A DNA stretch of 64,000 nucleotides from Metabacillus_B sp050107715 (GCF_050107715.1 NZ_JBNILN010000008.1:1-64000); one strand, 5' to 3'; counted from the first letter of the stretch, positions 23,997 through 32,834 are shown. Numbers and translations: made by a program. Notes: generated from the sequence alone by a model not told the origin.

Positions 23997-25376
23997 TTAT
24001 TCCTTCTCTTCTTTTAGTGCATCTACCGCTTCTTCCAGCCTCATGCCTCTTGATGCCTTGACAAGGAACAGGTCACCTGGCCGGGCAAATCGTTTTACGG
24101 CAGCAATCAGATCCGACTTATCTGTAAAGCTTTCTACCTCTCCAGCAGATAATTTCCTTGCCGCTCCCTCTGCTATCTTTTCGCCGAGGACTCCATAGGT
24201 GAACACACGGTCGATTTTGCCTTTGGTGATATGTTCGCCTGTTTCCAGATGAAATTCAGCCTCATTTTCACCCAGCTCAAGCATATCCCCAAGAATCAGG
24301 ATTTTACGTGCATATCCCTCAAGATCTTCTGTTAACGTAATCGCAGCCTTCATCGAGGTGGGGCTTGCATTGTATGCATCATTGATGACGGTCCAGCCTT
24401 TAGCACATTTAGTCAGCTCAAGTCTCATAGAAGTCATGGCAAGCTTGCTTAATCCGCTTTTGATATCCGAATCACTAACCCCCAAATGACGGGCGGCCGC
24501 AATCGCGGCAAGCGCATTCCATACGTTATGCTTTCCCAGAACCGGAATCATAAACCGTTCTCCCCCGGGCTGTGCGGTAAACGCCACACCTTCATCTGAC
24601 TGAACGATGTCTGCCGGATATAAGCTGTTGGTGGCCTTATCTCCGAAGGTGACGGTTTTTATCTCCATTAAAGGCACTCTTTCCTGAAGCAAAGGTTCAT
24701 CTCCAAAATAAAAAAGAATTCCATCCTCCTTTAAGCCGGAAACTATTTCAAGCTTTGCTTCTGCAATGCCTTCTCTGGAACCAAGTTCCATCATGTGGGA
24801 TTCTCCGATATTGGTGATTATGGCTGCATCCGGGCAGGCAAGATTTGATAAAAACTCAATTTCGCCCCGGGAGCTCATCCCCATCTCCAGCACGGCCACT
24901 TCCGTATCCTCCGGCATGGAAAGCAGGGTGAGAGGAAGTCCGATATGGTTGTTAAAATTCCCTTTAGTTTTATGTACTTTATACGCTGAAGAAAGTGCAG
25001 AGGCGAGCAGATCCTTGGTGGTCGTTTTTCCATTGCTCCCCGTTACTCCGGCTATCTTGACGTTAAGCTGTTCTTTGTAGGATTTAGCCAATGTCTGGAG
25101 TGCTACGAGCGTATCGTCCACAAAAATCACAGGGGCATTTTCAGGCGGATTCGGCTCGTTCCTATCCCAAAGGACAGCTTCTGCACCTTCACTGAGAGCC
25201 TTGCCGGCAAAGCGGTGGCCGTTAAAGTTTTCCCCTGTAATCGGTACAAACAGCGAGCCGGGGAGGATGCTCCGCGAATCGGTCGAAACACCGTTTACGG
25301 ATTTTTCTTCAAAAGAATCAGACAGGCCTTCTCCGCCCGCCATCCTTTGAATATCTTTTAATGTTCTTTGTATCAT
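23997..25376 (-). CDS. murF: UDP-MurNAc-tripeptide--D-Ala-D-Ala ligase
   Basis: A 459-residue cytoplasmic ligase adding D-Ala-D-Ala to the muropeptide precursor with ATP. Mur ligase N domain with STDSRSILPGSLFVPI, ATP loop GVTGSNGKTTTKDLL (about 106-120), central EMGMSSRGEIE and C domain with NDAYNASPTSMKAA. The ATG at 25376 follows GGGAG; 15 extra in-frame codons upstream have no ribosome site. Encoded directly downstream of ddl, which makes its substrate. Confidence 0.96.
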   Translation of the reverse strand: MIQRTLKDIQRMAGGEGLSDSFEEKSVNGVSTDSRSILPGSLFVPITGENFNGHRFAGKALSEGAEAVLWDRNEPNPPENAPVIFVDDTLVALQTLAKSYKEQLNVKIAGVTGSNGKTTTKDLLASALSSAYKVHKTKGNFNNHIGLPLTLLSMPEDTEVAVLEMGMSSRGEIEFLSNLACPDAAIITNIGESHMMELGSREGIAEAKLEIVSGLKEDGILFYFGDEPLLQERVPLMEIKTVTFGDKATNSLYPADIVQSDEGVAFTAQPGGERFMIPVLGKHNVWNALAAIAAARHLGVSDSDIKSGLSKLAMTSMRLELTKCAKGWTVINDAYNASPTSMKAAITLTEDLEGYARKILILGDMLELGENEAEFHLETGEHITKGKIDRVFTYGVLGEKIAEGAARKLSAGEVESFTDKSDLIAAVKRFARPGDLFLVKASRGMRLEEAVDALKEEKE

Positions 25377-25473
25377 ACGGTTATCTCCCTTCAGAAAGAG
25401 GCCGGCTTCCCTCTGCCTCAATGAACCTCCTGAAGCAGACTCAATAGGCAGCGGGCAGCCAGCCGCTCAATGA

Positions 25474-26565
25474 TTAAAATGTATGCTTAATCTGCTGTTT
25501 CTCTTCATGCCGTTCAATGGCCAGGGAAACGAGTTTTTCTATAAGCTGAGGGTATTCAAGACCCGTGTGCTTCCAAAGCAGCGGGAACATGCTGAACGGG
25601 GTGAAGCCCGGCATCGTATTAACCTCATTTATTAAAGCTCTGCCATCCTCAGTCAAAAAGAAGTCGGCACGCACAAGACCTGAGCCATCGATCGCTTTAA
25701 AGGCTGCAACGGCCATTTTTTCAATCATCTCGTATTCACTGTCCGTCACTTTAGCCGGAATCATCATATCGGTGTCACCGTCAACGTATTTCGCTTTATA
25801 ATCGTAGAATTCCTTTTTAGGAGCGATTTCTCCTGTTACGGAACATTGCGGTTCATCATTTCCGATTACCCCTACTTCAATTTCGCGTCCAATGATTCCT
25901 TCTTCAATGATAATTTTACGGTCATAGGAGAAAGCTTCCTCAAAAGCCGCTTCCAGCTCTTCACGGTTTTTGCATTTGCTGATTCCAACGCTTGAGCCAA
26001 GATTAGCGGGTTTTACAAAGCATGGGTAGCCGAGGTTGTTTTCAACCTTCGCATAAACAGTTTCCGGATCTTTTTTCCATTCGCTGCGGATCAGCCATAC
26101 ATAATCGGCTTGCGCAAGACCAGCCTGGGCAAATAGATTTTTCATAACGACTTTATCCATGCCCGCCGCTGAAGCAAGCACTCCGTTTCCAACGTACGGA
26201 AGGTTCATCAGTTCAAGCATGCCCTGGATCGTTCCATCTTCCCCATTAGGTCCATGAAGAAGCGGAAAAATGACATCAAACGGCTTCTCCTCCTGGTCAG
26301 CAGATGCAGACGGAAACAGCTCTGCATTCAGAGCAGACGGCATAATCGCCTTCCCTTCAGAATCGCCAAGCTTCAGGGCAGATACACTGGATGCCGGCTC
26401 ATACAGCTGTGCACCGCGGATCCATTCTCCCTTTTCTGTAATATAAATAGGATGTATATCAAATTGCTTGAGATCCAGCGCTTTAATAACAGCAAGTGCT
26501 GTTTGCAATGAGACTTGATGTTCTGCGGATTTTCCACCGTATACAAGCCCGAGTTTAATTTTCAT
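25474..26565 (-). CDS. ddl: D-alanine--D-alanine ligase
   Basis: A 363-residue ATP-grasp ligase. LVYGGKSAEHQVSLQTA opens the N domain, SVGISKC is the omega/serine loop, and LVRADFFLTEDGRALINEVNTMPGFTPFSMFP contains the ATP/Mg ligands. The insert of about 30 residues around 75-90 is typical of the Bacillus enzyme. It feeds murF downstream and uses the product of alr. Confidence 0.96.
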   Translation of the reverse strand: MKIKLGLVYGGKSAEHQVSLQTALAVIKALDLKQFDIHPIYITEKGEWIRGAQLYEPASSVSALKLGDSEGKAIMPSALNAELFPSASADQEEKPFDVIFPLLHGPNGEDGTIQGMLELMNLPYVGNGVLASAAGMDKVVMKNLFAQAGLAQADYVWLIRSEWKKDPETVYAKVENNLGYPCFVKPANLGSSVGISKCKNREELEAAFEEAFSYDRKIIIEEGIIGREIEVGVIGNDEPQCSVTGEIAPKKEFYDYKAKYVDGDTDMMIPAKVTDSEYEMIEKMAVAAFKAIDGSGLVRADFFLTEDGRALINEVNTMPGFTPFSMFPLLWKHTGLEYPQLIEKLVSLAIERHEEKQQIKHTF

Positions 26566-26762
26566 GTTTTATTTCCCCCTCAATCTTTCACGTACACGTT
26601 TTTTTCATCACTCTTCCTATTTTATCATTTTCCAGCCTGTTTGTTATCTTTGGCCCTGCAATTCTTTTATAGCATTCGAACATCTGTAAACTTTTGTGCG
26701 AAATCAAAATGTCGTTTATTTCTGCAGTTTGTATTAAAATAGGGGCAGGAGGGATTATGCAT

Positions 26763-27080
26763 ATGGAAAAAATTACATCAACCGAACAATTCGAAAAGCT
26801 CATTTCATCTGATAAGGAAGTTCTCGTTAAATTCTTCGCTGACTGGTGTCCCGATTGCACGCGAATGAACTTTTTCATTGATGAAATTCTTGAAGAATAT
26901 AAGGACTTTCAATGGTTCGAGATCAATAAGGATGAGTTCCCTGAAATAGCTGAAAAATATCAGGTTATGGGAATTCCAAGCATTCTTATTTTCAAAAACG
27001 GCGAAAAGCTCGGTCACTTGCACAGCGCCAATGCCAAAACACCTGATCAGGTTCGTGAATTTCTTACAGAAAAACTTTAA
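26763..27080 (+). CDS. ydbP: Thioredoxin-like protein YdbP
   Basis: A 105-residue thioredoxin-fold protein with the active site WCPDC (about 27-31, instead of WCGPC) and the cis-Pro in GIPSILIF. It starts MEKITSTEQF like B. subtilis YdbP. A second ATG lies two codons upstream (26757), and GCAGGAGGG could serve either. It is divergent from ddl. Confidence 0.92.
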   Translation: MEKITSTEQFEKLISSDKEVLVKFFADWCPDCTRMNFFIDEILEEYKDFQWFEINKDEFPEIAEKYQVMGIPSILIFKNGEKLGHLHSANAKTPDQVREFLTEKL

Positions 27081-27081
27081 G

Positions 27082-27106
27082 CACAAGCTCCGGCTTGTGT
27101 TTTTTG
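27082..27106 (+). terminator. Terminator of ydbP
   Basis: CACAAGC, short loop and GCTTGTG followed by TTTTTT, directly after the stop codon. Confidence 0.88.
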
Positions 27107-27158
27107 CTTTCCGATCAAACAACCTTTTGCGCGGGTTGGGCAGCACGAGTAAGAATCC

Positions 27159-27187
27159 TTGACTTTCCTTTCAATCAGTTTTATGCT
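27159..27187 (+). promoter_or_regulatory. Sigma-A promoter of the SAM riboswitch-msrA unit
   Basis: TTGACT (27159-27164), a 17-base spacer and TATGCT (27182-27187) lie 18 bases before the aptamer. Confidence 0.7.
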
Positions 27188-27204
27188 CGTTTTAATTTCA
27201 TTCA

Positions 27205-27320
27205 CTCTTATCGAGAGAGGCGGAGGGACATGGCCCTGCGAAGCCTCGGCAGCGGATCACGGCAAATGTGAAACCGTGCTAATTCCTGCGGGCATATGCT
27301 TTTTGCCCGGCAGATGAGAG
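27205..27320 (+). ncRNA. SAM-I riboswitch (S-box) leader of msrA
   Basis: The 5' strand CTCTTATCGAGAGAGGCGG, then AGGGACATGGCCCTGCGAAGCC and CGGCAGC match the S-box core. P1 closes as CTCTTATC (27205-27212) with GATGAGAG (27313-27320). It is followed by a region that can form an antiterminator and by an intrinsic terminator at 27350-27379. With SAM bound the terminator should form, so the downstream msrA is expressed when SAM is low. Confidence 0.95.
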
Positions 27321-27349
27321 AAGAGCCGGTCTGCTTTTCAGATTATTCC

Positions 27350-27379
27350 CCCCTCTTCTGCTCAGGAAGAGGGGTTTTT
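27350..27379 (+). terminator. Riboswitch-controlled terminator
   Basis: CCCCTCTTC, a 7-base loop and GAAGAGGGG followed by TTTTT, 30 bases before the msrA start. It is the expression platform of the SAM-I riboswitch. Confidence 0.92.
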
Positions 27380-27409
27380 ACAGTTTCTTAAATCAAAGGA
27401 GGAAAAGAC

Positions 27410-27946
27410 ATGACTGCCATTCAAATTGAAACGGCAACATTTGCGGGAGGCTGCTTTTGGTGCATGGTAAAACCATTTGATGAACTTCCCGGAATTCACG
27501 GGATCGTTTCCGGATACACAGGCGGGCACATCGATAACCCATCATACGAGCAAGTAAAATCCGGAACATCAGGGCACGCCGAAGCCGTTCAAATCCGGTA
27601 CAATCCAGAGGTTTTCCCATACGAAAAACTGCTTGAGCTCTACTGGCAGCAAATTGACCCTACGGATGATGAGGGCCAATTTATCGACCGCGGGGAATCT
27701 TACCGGGCCATTATTTTCTATCATACGGAAGAACAGCGCCAGGCTGCCGAAGCTTCAAAACAGCTCCTGGCTGAAAGCGGAAAATTTAAAGAACCGATCG
27801 TAACCCCAATCAAGGAAGCAAGTGCCTTCTATCCGGCTGAAGAGCATCATCAGGGCTTTTACAAAAAAAACCCTGAAAAATACAAGCAGGAGCGTGAGGA
27901 ATCCGGACGCGAGGCTTTTATCAATCAGAATTGGAAAAATCGTTAA
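27410..27946 (+). CDS. msrA: Peptide-methionine (S)-S-oxide reductase MsrA
   Basis: A 178-residue enzyme that reduces methionine-S-sulfoxide. The catalytic GCFWC is at 14-18 (nucleophile Cys15), followed by GYTGGHIDNPSYEQVKSG and AEAVQIRYNP of the family. No MsrB domain is fused and none follows. AAGGAGG lies 6-8 bases before the ATG. Single gene behind the SAM-I riboswitch, closed by a terminator. Confidence 0.95.
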   Translation: MTAIQIETATFAGGCFWCMVKPFDELPGIHGIVSGYTGGHIDNPSYEQVKSGTSGHAEAVQIRYNPEVFPYEKLLELYWQQIDPTDDEGQFIDRGESYRAIIFYHTEEQRQAAEASKQLLAESGKFKEPIVTPIKEASAFYPAEEHHQGFYKKNPEKYKQEREESGREAFINQNWKNR

Positions 27947-27972
27947 GAGTGCGGAAATCCGCACTCTTTTTA
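27945..27972 (+). terminator. Terminator of msrA
   Basis: AAGAGTGCGG, AAAT loop and CCGCACTCTT followed by TTTAT overlaps the msrA stop codon. Confidence 0.9.
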
Positions 27973-28039
27973 TTTTGGTACATGATTTTCTTGATGTTGG
28001 AAAAATTATCTTAGAGTACATATCGAAGGAGGCTTTCCC

Positions 28040-29572
28040 TTGTCTACTAAATCAATCCCTTCATCCCCTGAACCTTTTTGGAGAGAATCAGCCGGGCTTC
28101 CCTCCTTTCCAAAGCTTGATAAAAATCTCGATACGGATGCAGTTGTTGTCGGAGGCGGCATCACCGGAATCACAGCTGCCTACTTACTTGCCAAAGAAGG
28201 AGTTAACGTCGTCCTGCTTGAAGCCGATGGGCTGCTGAACGGAACAACCGGCCATACAACAGCCAAAATCACCACCCAGCATGACCTGATCTATGATGAG
28301 CTGATTCAGCAAATCGGGGAAGAAAAAGCAAAAAAATACTTTGCTGCGAACCATGAGGCGCTCGAGTTTATGAGAGATTATGCAGCAGGTGTTTCCTGTG
28401 ATTTTTCAAACCAGGATGCCTATATTTATACAGCAGAGAGCAAAAATGCCACGAAGCTTGAAAAAGAATACAAAGCCTACGTCAAACTCGGAATCGATTG
28501 CGGGATGGCAGACTCAATCCCTTTTGACCTGCCTATTAAAAATGCCATTCTGATAAAAAATCAGGCCCAGTTCCACCCTCTTTCCTATTTAGGCCACATG
28601 ACAGGTGAGCTGCAAAAGATGGGAGTGGAAATCTACGAAAATACAGTTGCCGTAGATGCGGAGGTTTTTGAGGGAGGAGCAAAGGTCAGAACGAGGGACG
28701 GCTTCGAAGTCAAGGCCAAGCACGCTCTTTCCTGCTCCCATTTTCCTTTTTTTGATGGAAACGGCTTTTATTTCGCACGAATGTATGCGGAAAGATCCTA
28801 TGTCCTGGGCGTTAAAACAAGGAAGCCTTATCCGGGCGGAATGTATTTAAGTGCGGACAATCCGACCCGCTCAATCCGCTCAACTCCAATGGACGGTGAG
28901 GATCTCATTCTCATTGGCGGGGATAGCCATAAAACCGGCCAGGGATTCGATACGCAAAAACATTACGAAGCCCTTGAGCTGTTTGGAAAAGTCCATTTAG
29001 GGCTAAAAGAAGCTGTGTATAAGTGGTCTGCACAGGATTTAATTACCCTGGATAAAATTCCTTATGTCGGTCCGGTGACAAAAGGGAAGCCGTCCGTTCT
29101 GGCTGCATCAGGCTACCGCAAATGGGGAATGACAAACGGCACGGCCGCTGCCATGATGATGAGGGATATGGTGCTCGAGAGAGAGAATCCTTATCAGGAG
29201 GTGTTCTGCCCTTCCCGATTCATTGCAGACCCAAGCATCAAAACATTTCTTGTCCAAAATGCCAATGTAGCCGGACACTTAATTGGAGGAAAGCTGGACT
29301 TTGGTTCACGAAAAAAAATCGAAGAACTGCGCAATGATGAAGGCGCCCTCGTCTCCTATAAAGGCCAAAAAGCCGCCGCCTACAAGGATCAGCAAGGCTG
29401 CCTGCATCTGGTGGACTCAACCTGCACCCACTTAGGCTGCGAGGTTGAATGGAACCGCGGGGACAGGTCCTGGGATTGTCCATGCCACGGCTCACGCTTT
29501 TCCACTGACGGAGAAGTCATGGAGGGCCCCGCAGACAAGCCTCTTAAAAAATTGCAGATGGACGAAGCATAA
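28040..29572 (+). CDS. FAD-dependent oxidoreductase with C-terminal Rieske domain (YhfW-like)
   Basis: A 510-residue two-domain protein. The DAO-type FAD domain has VVVGGGITGITAAYLL (about 35-50) and runs to about 420. A Rieske [2Fe-2S] domain follows, with ligands Cys462, His464, Cys480 and His483 in CTHLGC and CPCHGS. This is the B. subtilis YhfW architecture; substrate unknown. It starts with TTG, 7 bases after AAGGAGG. No membrane segment is seen. Confidence 0.9.
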   Translation: MSTKSIPSSPEPFWRESAGLPSFPKLDKNLDTDAVVVGGGITGITAAYLLAKEGVNVVLLEADGLLNGTTGHTTAKITTQHDLIYDELIQQIGEEKAKKYFAANHEALEFMRDYAAGVSCDFSNQDAYIYTAESKNATKLEKEYKAYVKLGIDCGMADSIPFDLPIKNAILIKNQAQFHPLSYLGHMTGELQKMGVEIYENTVAVDAEVFEGGAKVRTRDGFEVKAKHALSCSHFPFFDGNGFYFARMYAERSYVLGVKTRKPYPGGMYLSADNPTRSIRSTPMDGEDLILIGGDSHKTGQGFDTQKHYEALELFGKVHLGLKEAVYKWSAQDLITLDKIPYVGPVTKGKPSVLAASGYRKWGMTNGTAAAMMMRDMVLERENPYQEVFCPSRFIADPSIKTFLVQNANVAGHLIGGKLDFGSRKKIEELRNDEGALVSYKGQKAAAYKDQQGCLHLVDSTCTHLGCEVEWNRGDRSWDCPCHGSRFSTDGEVMEGPADKPLKKLQMDEA

Positions 29573-29575
29573 TAA

Positions 29576-29604
29576 TTGTGCTTTCTATCTAAATCGGATA
29601 CAAT
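29576..29604 (+). promoter_or_regulatory. Sigma-A promoter of ohrR-ohr
   Basis: TTGTGC (29576-29581), a 17-base spacer and TACAAT (29599-29604), 36 bases before the ohrR start. The -10 lies inside the OhrR operator. Confidence 0.65.
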
Positions 29605-29622
29605 TCGATTGTGCACAACTTA
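29599..29622 (+). promoter_or_regulatory. OhrR operator
   Basis: TACAATTCGATTGTG followed by CACAACTTA resembles the B. subtilis OhrR box (paired TACAATT-AATTGTA). It covers the -10 and start region, so bound OhrR would block the promoter of its own operon. Confidence 0.7.
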
Positions 29623-29639
29623 TTTAACGAAGGAAGACC

Positions 29640-30095
29640 ATGATCATGGAGAACAGCCAAAAACTCAAGCTTGAAAACCAATTGTGCTTTGCTCTGTATG
29701 CCAGCTCAAAGGAAATTTCAAGCCTTTACAGACCGATCCTAGAACCTCTCAACCTAACCTTTCCGCAATACCTGGTCATGCTGGTTTTATGGGAACATCC
29801 AAGCCTGACGGTTAAAGAAATCGGCGGGCACCTTATGCTCGACTCCGGTACTCTGACCCCCATGCTTAAACGGCTGGAAGCAGCCGGACTTGTAGCAAGA
29901 ACCAGGGCAAAAGAGGACGAGCGCAAAGTGACGATTAGTTTGACGGCGAAAGGGGAAAGTCTAAAAACAGAAGCAGCCTGCATCCCGGATGAGGTAGCCC
30001 CGAAACTTGGACTATCTGTTGAGGAATATCAGCTACTTCTGAAAACCTTAAAAAACCTGACGATTCATCTAAAACAAGGAGGAAACGAATTATGA
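29640..30095 (+). CDS. ohrR: MarR-type peroxide sensor OhrR
   Basis: A 151-residue repressor that senses organic hydroperoxides through an N-terminal cysteine: Cys16 in ENQLCFALYASS, corresponding to Cys15 of B. subtilis OhrR. The winged helix covers about 50-100 (LTVKEIGGHLMLDSGTLTPMLKRLE...DERKVTISLT). No second conserved cysteine is seen, which fits the one-cysteine class. It overlaps ohr by 4 bases, unlike B. subtilis where ohrA and ohrB flank ohrR. Confidence 0.93.
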   Translation: MIMENSQKLKLENQLCFALYASSKEISSLYRPILEPLNLTFPQYLVMLVLWEHPSLTVKEIGGHLMLDSGTLTPMLKRLEAAGLVARTRAKEDERKVTISLTAKGESLKTEAACIPDEVAPKLGLSVEEYQLLLKTLKNLTIHLKQGGNEL

Positions 30096-30517
30096 ATGCA
30101 CTTTATACGGCAACTGCAACGGCAACAGGCGGACGCGAAGGACGAATCCAATCTTCAGACGGACAGCTTGATTTCCCTGTCTCAATGCCAAAAGGCCTCG
30201 GAGGCCAAGGCGGAGAAGGCACAAACCCTGAGCAGCTTTTCGCAGCCGGATATTCTGCCTGCTTCGACAGCGCCCTAAACCTCGTCATCCGTCAAAAGAA
30301 AATCAAAACGGAAGGCACAAAGGTTACAGCTAACGTTTCCATCGGCAAAGATGAAGCAGACGGCGGATTTAAACTAGAGGTTGAATTGGAAGCAATCGTC
30401 AAAGGTGTGGACGATGCAACCGCACAGGAGCTAATTGAAGCTGCTCACCAGGTTTGCCCATACTCTAAAGCTACCCGCGGCAACATTGATGTAAATTTAT
30501 CCGGCAAAGCTGAATAA
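30092..30517 (+). CDS. ohrA: Organic hydroperoxide resistance protein Ohr
   Basis: A 141-residue OsmC/Ohr-family thiol peroxidase. The reactive cysteines lie in GYSACFDSAL (Cys57) and HQVCPYSKAT (about Cys121). The N-terminal MPKGLGGQGGEGTNPEQLFAA motif separates Ohr from OsmC. It is cotranscribed with its repressor ohrR and followed by a terminator. Confidence 0.94.
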   Translation: MNALYTATATATGGREGRIQSSDGQLDFPVSMPKGLGGQGGEGTNPEQLFAAGYSACFDSALNLVIRQKKIKTEGTKVTANVSIGKDEADGGFKLEVELEAIVKGVDDATAQELIEAAHQVCPYSKATRGNIDVNLSGKAE

Positions 30518-30537
30518 TCAGCAGATTGCCATGCAAA

Positions 30538-30572
30538 AGCTGAACCCTCTGAACGGGTTCAGCTTTTTTGCT
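30538..30572 (+). terminator. Terminator of ohrR-ohr
   Basis: AAAGCTGAACCC, short loop and GGGTTCAGCTTTTTT, 20 bases past the ohr stop. Confidence 0.92.
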
Positions 30573-30609
30573 GTTGCTGGGGTTTGGGGTTGGCTGGGGG
30601 TGTGGCTTT

Positions 30610-30969
30610 GATTGGGGCTGTGGCTTTGATTGGGGCTGTGCCTCCGACTGGGGATGCGGCCTTGATTGGGGCTGCGGTTGCGATTGGGGATGCGGCTTTG
30701 ATTGGGGCTGTGGGTGCGATTGGGGATGCGGCTTTGATTGGGGCTGTGCCTCCGACTGGGGATGCGGCCTTGATTGGAACTGTGCATCCGACTGGGGGTG
30801 TGGCCTTGATTGGGGCTGCGGTTGCGATTGGGGATGCGGCCTTGATTGGAGCTGTGGTTGCGATTGGGGATGCGGCCTTGATTGGGGCTGTGGTTGCGAT
30901 TGGGGATGCGGCCTTGATTGGGGCTGCGGTTGCGATTGGGGATGCGGCCTTGATTGGAGCTGTGCCTCC
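30610..30969. repeat. 18-bp minisatellite, 20 units
   Basis: GATTGGGG (or GACTGGGG, GATTGGAG) recurs with exact 18-base spacing at 30610, 30628, 30646 ... 30952. The consensus is GATTGGGGNTGYGGYNTY, with a partial 36-base higher order (units ending GGTTGC and GGCCTT alternate). G is strongly concentrated on the plus strand. All three plus frames stay open over it only because the unit is a multiple of three and lacks stops; there is no start with a ribosome site. Judged non-coding. It runs directly into repeat copy A. Confidence 0.9.
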
Positions 30970-31506
30970 GTCCCCTGTTACGGTAAAGCACCAGGGGGCG
31001 GAGGCAGAACCTTCTCACACTTACTCTCCCAGCGGTTTTGACGCTAAGGGGTCAGAGCAAAACTGGTAGACATAATTGGGGACGGAGGCGTGCTCCGACC
31101 CCTTTTTTTGTCTTTTCGGGGACGGAGAGGAAACCTTGTGATCCATTGGGCTGCAAGGCGTCTTACAAACTGGGGACGGAGGTTTAGTGCTTTAGCAGAG
31201 TGAGGGTCGGAGGTCAGGAGGTTAAAATATAAGTTAACCAGGCGCGGCGGTGCCGGAGCTTTTCCACTGTAAAGGAACGGGGGACAGAGACTTGATGCTG
31301 TCAGCCCTTGTACTTCAAGCCTCTGCGGATCAGGTGCCGGAGCTTTAGTACGGCAGCGAAAGTGGGGCCAGGCACGGTGCCTGGCCCCTGCTGCTTTAAC
31401 GCAGAGCGGGACGGAGACTGCTCCTTCTAAAACCTTGCCGGACAATGGATTGGAAAGATGGTGCCGAAGCTTTAGTTCTTTATCAGAGTGCGGGCCAGAC
31501 CCCGCC
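30964..31506 (+). repeat. Dispersed intergenic repeat, copy A
   Basis: About 540 bases with no credible gene. Recognisable blocks in order: CTCCGTCCCCTGTTACGG, AGCGGTTTTGACGC, GACATAATTGGGGACGG, the palindromic core GGGGACGGAGGC-GTGCTCCGACCCC (31077-31101), CTGCAAGG, GGAGGTTTAGTGCTTTAGC, GGTGCCGGAGCTTT, a second palindrome GGGGCCAGGCAC-GGTGCCTGGCCCC (31364-31388) and CGGGCCAGACCCCG. The whole series recurs in inverted orientation at 44870-45450. Confidence 0.75.
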
Positions 31507-31602
31507 AAGTGCTCTGCCCCCGCCAATTCAAGGATTCTCCCTATATACAGCGCGCAGACCCCGCCACCATATACGTACGTAGCCACAGGCCACCCCTTCC
31601 CT

Positions 31603-32211
31603 TTACCGCAGCGGTTTCCGGGCCGTCACACAGACGGTCATCTCTGGCTTCACCCGTTTGAATTTCATTGACATTTTTTCGAATCCGCACGCACGCATGT
31701 CGTCATAGATTTGTTTTCCGAACATTTTTGTTTTGTTGGGGCTCGCGTTTTCCTCCCGGGGCTGCATGGTTATGGCAATGCTGCCTCCCGGAATGAGGGC
31801 CTCGTATAATGAAGCCAGCCCTGTTCTCGGTTCATCCCAAATGGTGTAGTTATTAACTGATAGAATCTTGTGATAGGAGTGATCCGGCAGATTCGCTTTT
31901 CCCACATCCGCTGCCATGAGTTCGCTTTTGCCTGCATCTATATATTCTTTTAGCCTCACTGATGCCTGCTCTTTCATTGTTTCAGAAATATCGAGACCAT
32001 CCGCTTTAAGGACAGGATATCTGGATAGAATGTATTCGAGCGCATAACCGGGCCCGTATCCCACTTCCAGCACTTTGTCCCCCCGGCGGATTCCGAGGCG
32101 GGAAATGGTCCATTTGTTGATGAATTTATTTTCCTGGGCCATAATCTTTCCAGTCACGACCCCAATCCATCCTTTAGGCTTGCTGAAGTTCTTTTTAATT
32201 ATGCTGAACAT
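31603..32211 (-). CDS. Class I SAM-dependent methyltransferase
   Basis: A 202-residue Rossmann-fold methyltransferase. Motif I KVLEVGYGPGYALEYIL (about 46-62), acidic motif II LKADGLDIS, motif III/IV LMAADVGKANLP and LSVNNYTIW follow. The first 40 residues are a basic segment. The substrate is unknown; the architecture resembles Bacillus YodH/UbiE-type small-molecule methyltransferases. The ATG at 32211 follows GAGGTG; 20 extra upstream codons lack a site. Confidence 0.8.
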   Translation of the reverse strand: MFSIIKKNFSKPKGWIGVVTGKIMAQENKFINKWTISRLGIRRGDKVLEVGYGPGYALEYILSRYPVLKADGLDISETMKEQASVRLKEYIDAGKSELMAADVGKANLPDHSYHKILSVNNYTIWDEPRTGLASLYEALIPGGSIAITMQPREENASPNKTKMFGKQIYDDMRACGFEKMSMKFKRVKPEMTVCVTARKPLR

Positions 32212-32283
32212 GAACGCACCTCTTCGTTTCGTTTTACTTATTACTATCACGAAACGGCTCCGTTTAAACAAAAGCGCGAATAC

Positions 32284-32757
32284 TTAAACGAGAATTTTGT
32301 GCATGCGGAAGTTTTTCAGCTGAACTCCCTGTCTTTCTGCGATGCGGGGCTGAAGAACATGAAAGCCGCTTTTTTCAAAAAAGGGCCGGGCCGTTATGCT
32401 GGCATCCGTTGTGATCCGGCTCACTCCAAGCTCCTCGGCGCTTTTCTCCAGCTCTCTCAATAACGCTCCTGCCGTCCCCTTTCTCTGGAACGAGCTTCCC
32501 ACATACATATGGTCCAAATATCCCTGGCTCGTCATATCGCAAAAGCCCATTATCCCATCCCGTCCTTCAGCTACCCGAACGATATTGGCGGAAAACGCCT
32601 TCCTCAACCGTTCCGTTACTGCGTTGCGTTCGCTTTCAGGCGCCCATGCCTCAAGCTGGTCAGCCGAATAGTCAGATGACGGAATGCTATGGACAGCATC
32701 ATAGAACAAAGAAACGATATTCGTTAAATCATCGTGTTGATAGGCTCTTATTTTCAT
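32284..32757 (-). CDS. GNAT family N-acetyltransferase
   Basis: A 157-residue acetyltransferase: MKIRAYQHDDLTNIVSLF at the N-terminus, YVGSSFQRKGTAGALLRELE as the acetyl-CoA loop (about 85-105), and EKSGFHVLQPR near the end. Substrate unknown. It ends 73 bases before the methyltransferase start on the same strand and is divergent from the FAD oxidoreductase. Confidence 0.85.
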   Translation of the reverse strand: MKIRAYQHDDLTNIVSLFYDAVHSIPSSDYSADQLEAWAPESERNAVTERLRKAFSANIVRVAEGRDGIMGFCDMTSQGYLDHMYVGSSFQRKGTAGALLRELEKSAEELGVSRITTDASITARPFFEKSGFHVLQPRIAERQGVQLKNFRMHKILV

Positions 32758-32834
32758 CAAATAAAACCTTCTTTCTTGCTATGAATTTAAGATTCAGCCA
32801 AAATGAAGAGATGATCTTGCAGAGGGGGCAGTAT

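Noticed and set aside
30568..31041. Long open frames on both strands (repeats such as DWGCG, LIGAV, SPNQGRIPNRN) over 30.5-31.0 kb
   Set aside because: They arise from an 18-bp (multiple of three) repeat lacking stop codons; there is no ribosome site and the starts lie within the ohr terminator.
31044..31586. 180-codon minus-strand frame over repeat copy A
   Set aside because: The sequence is an antisense reading of a repeat also present elsewhere in non-coding DNA.
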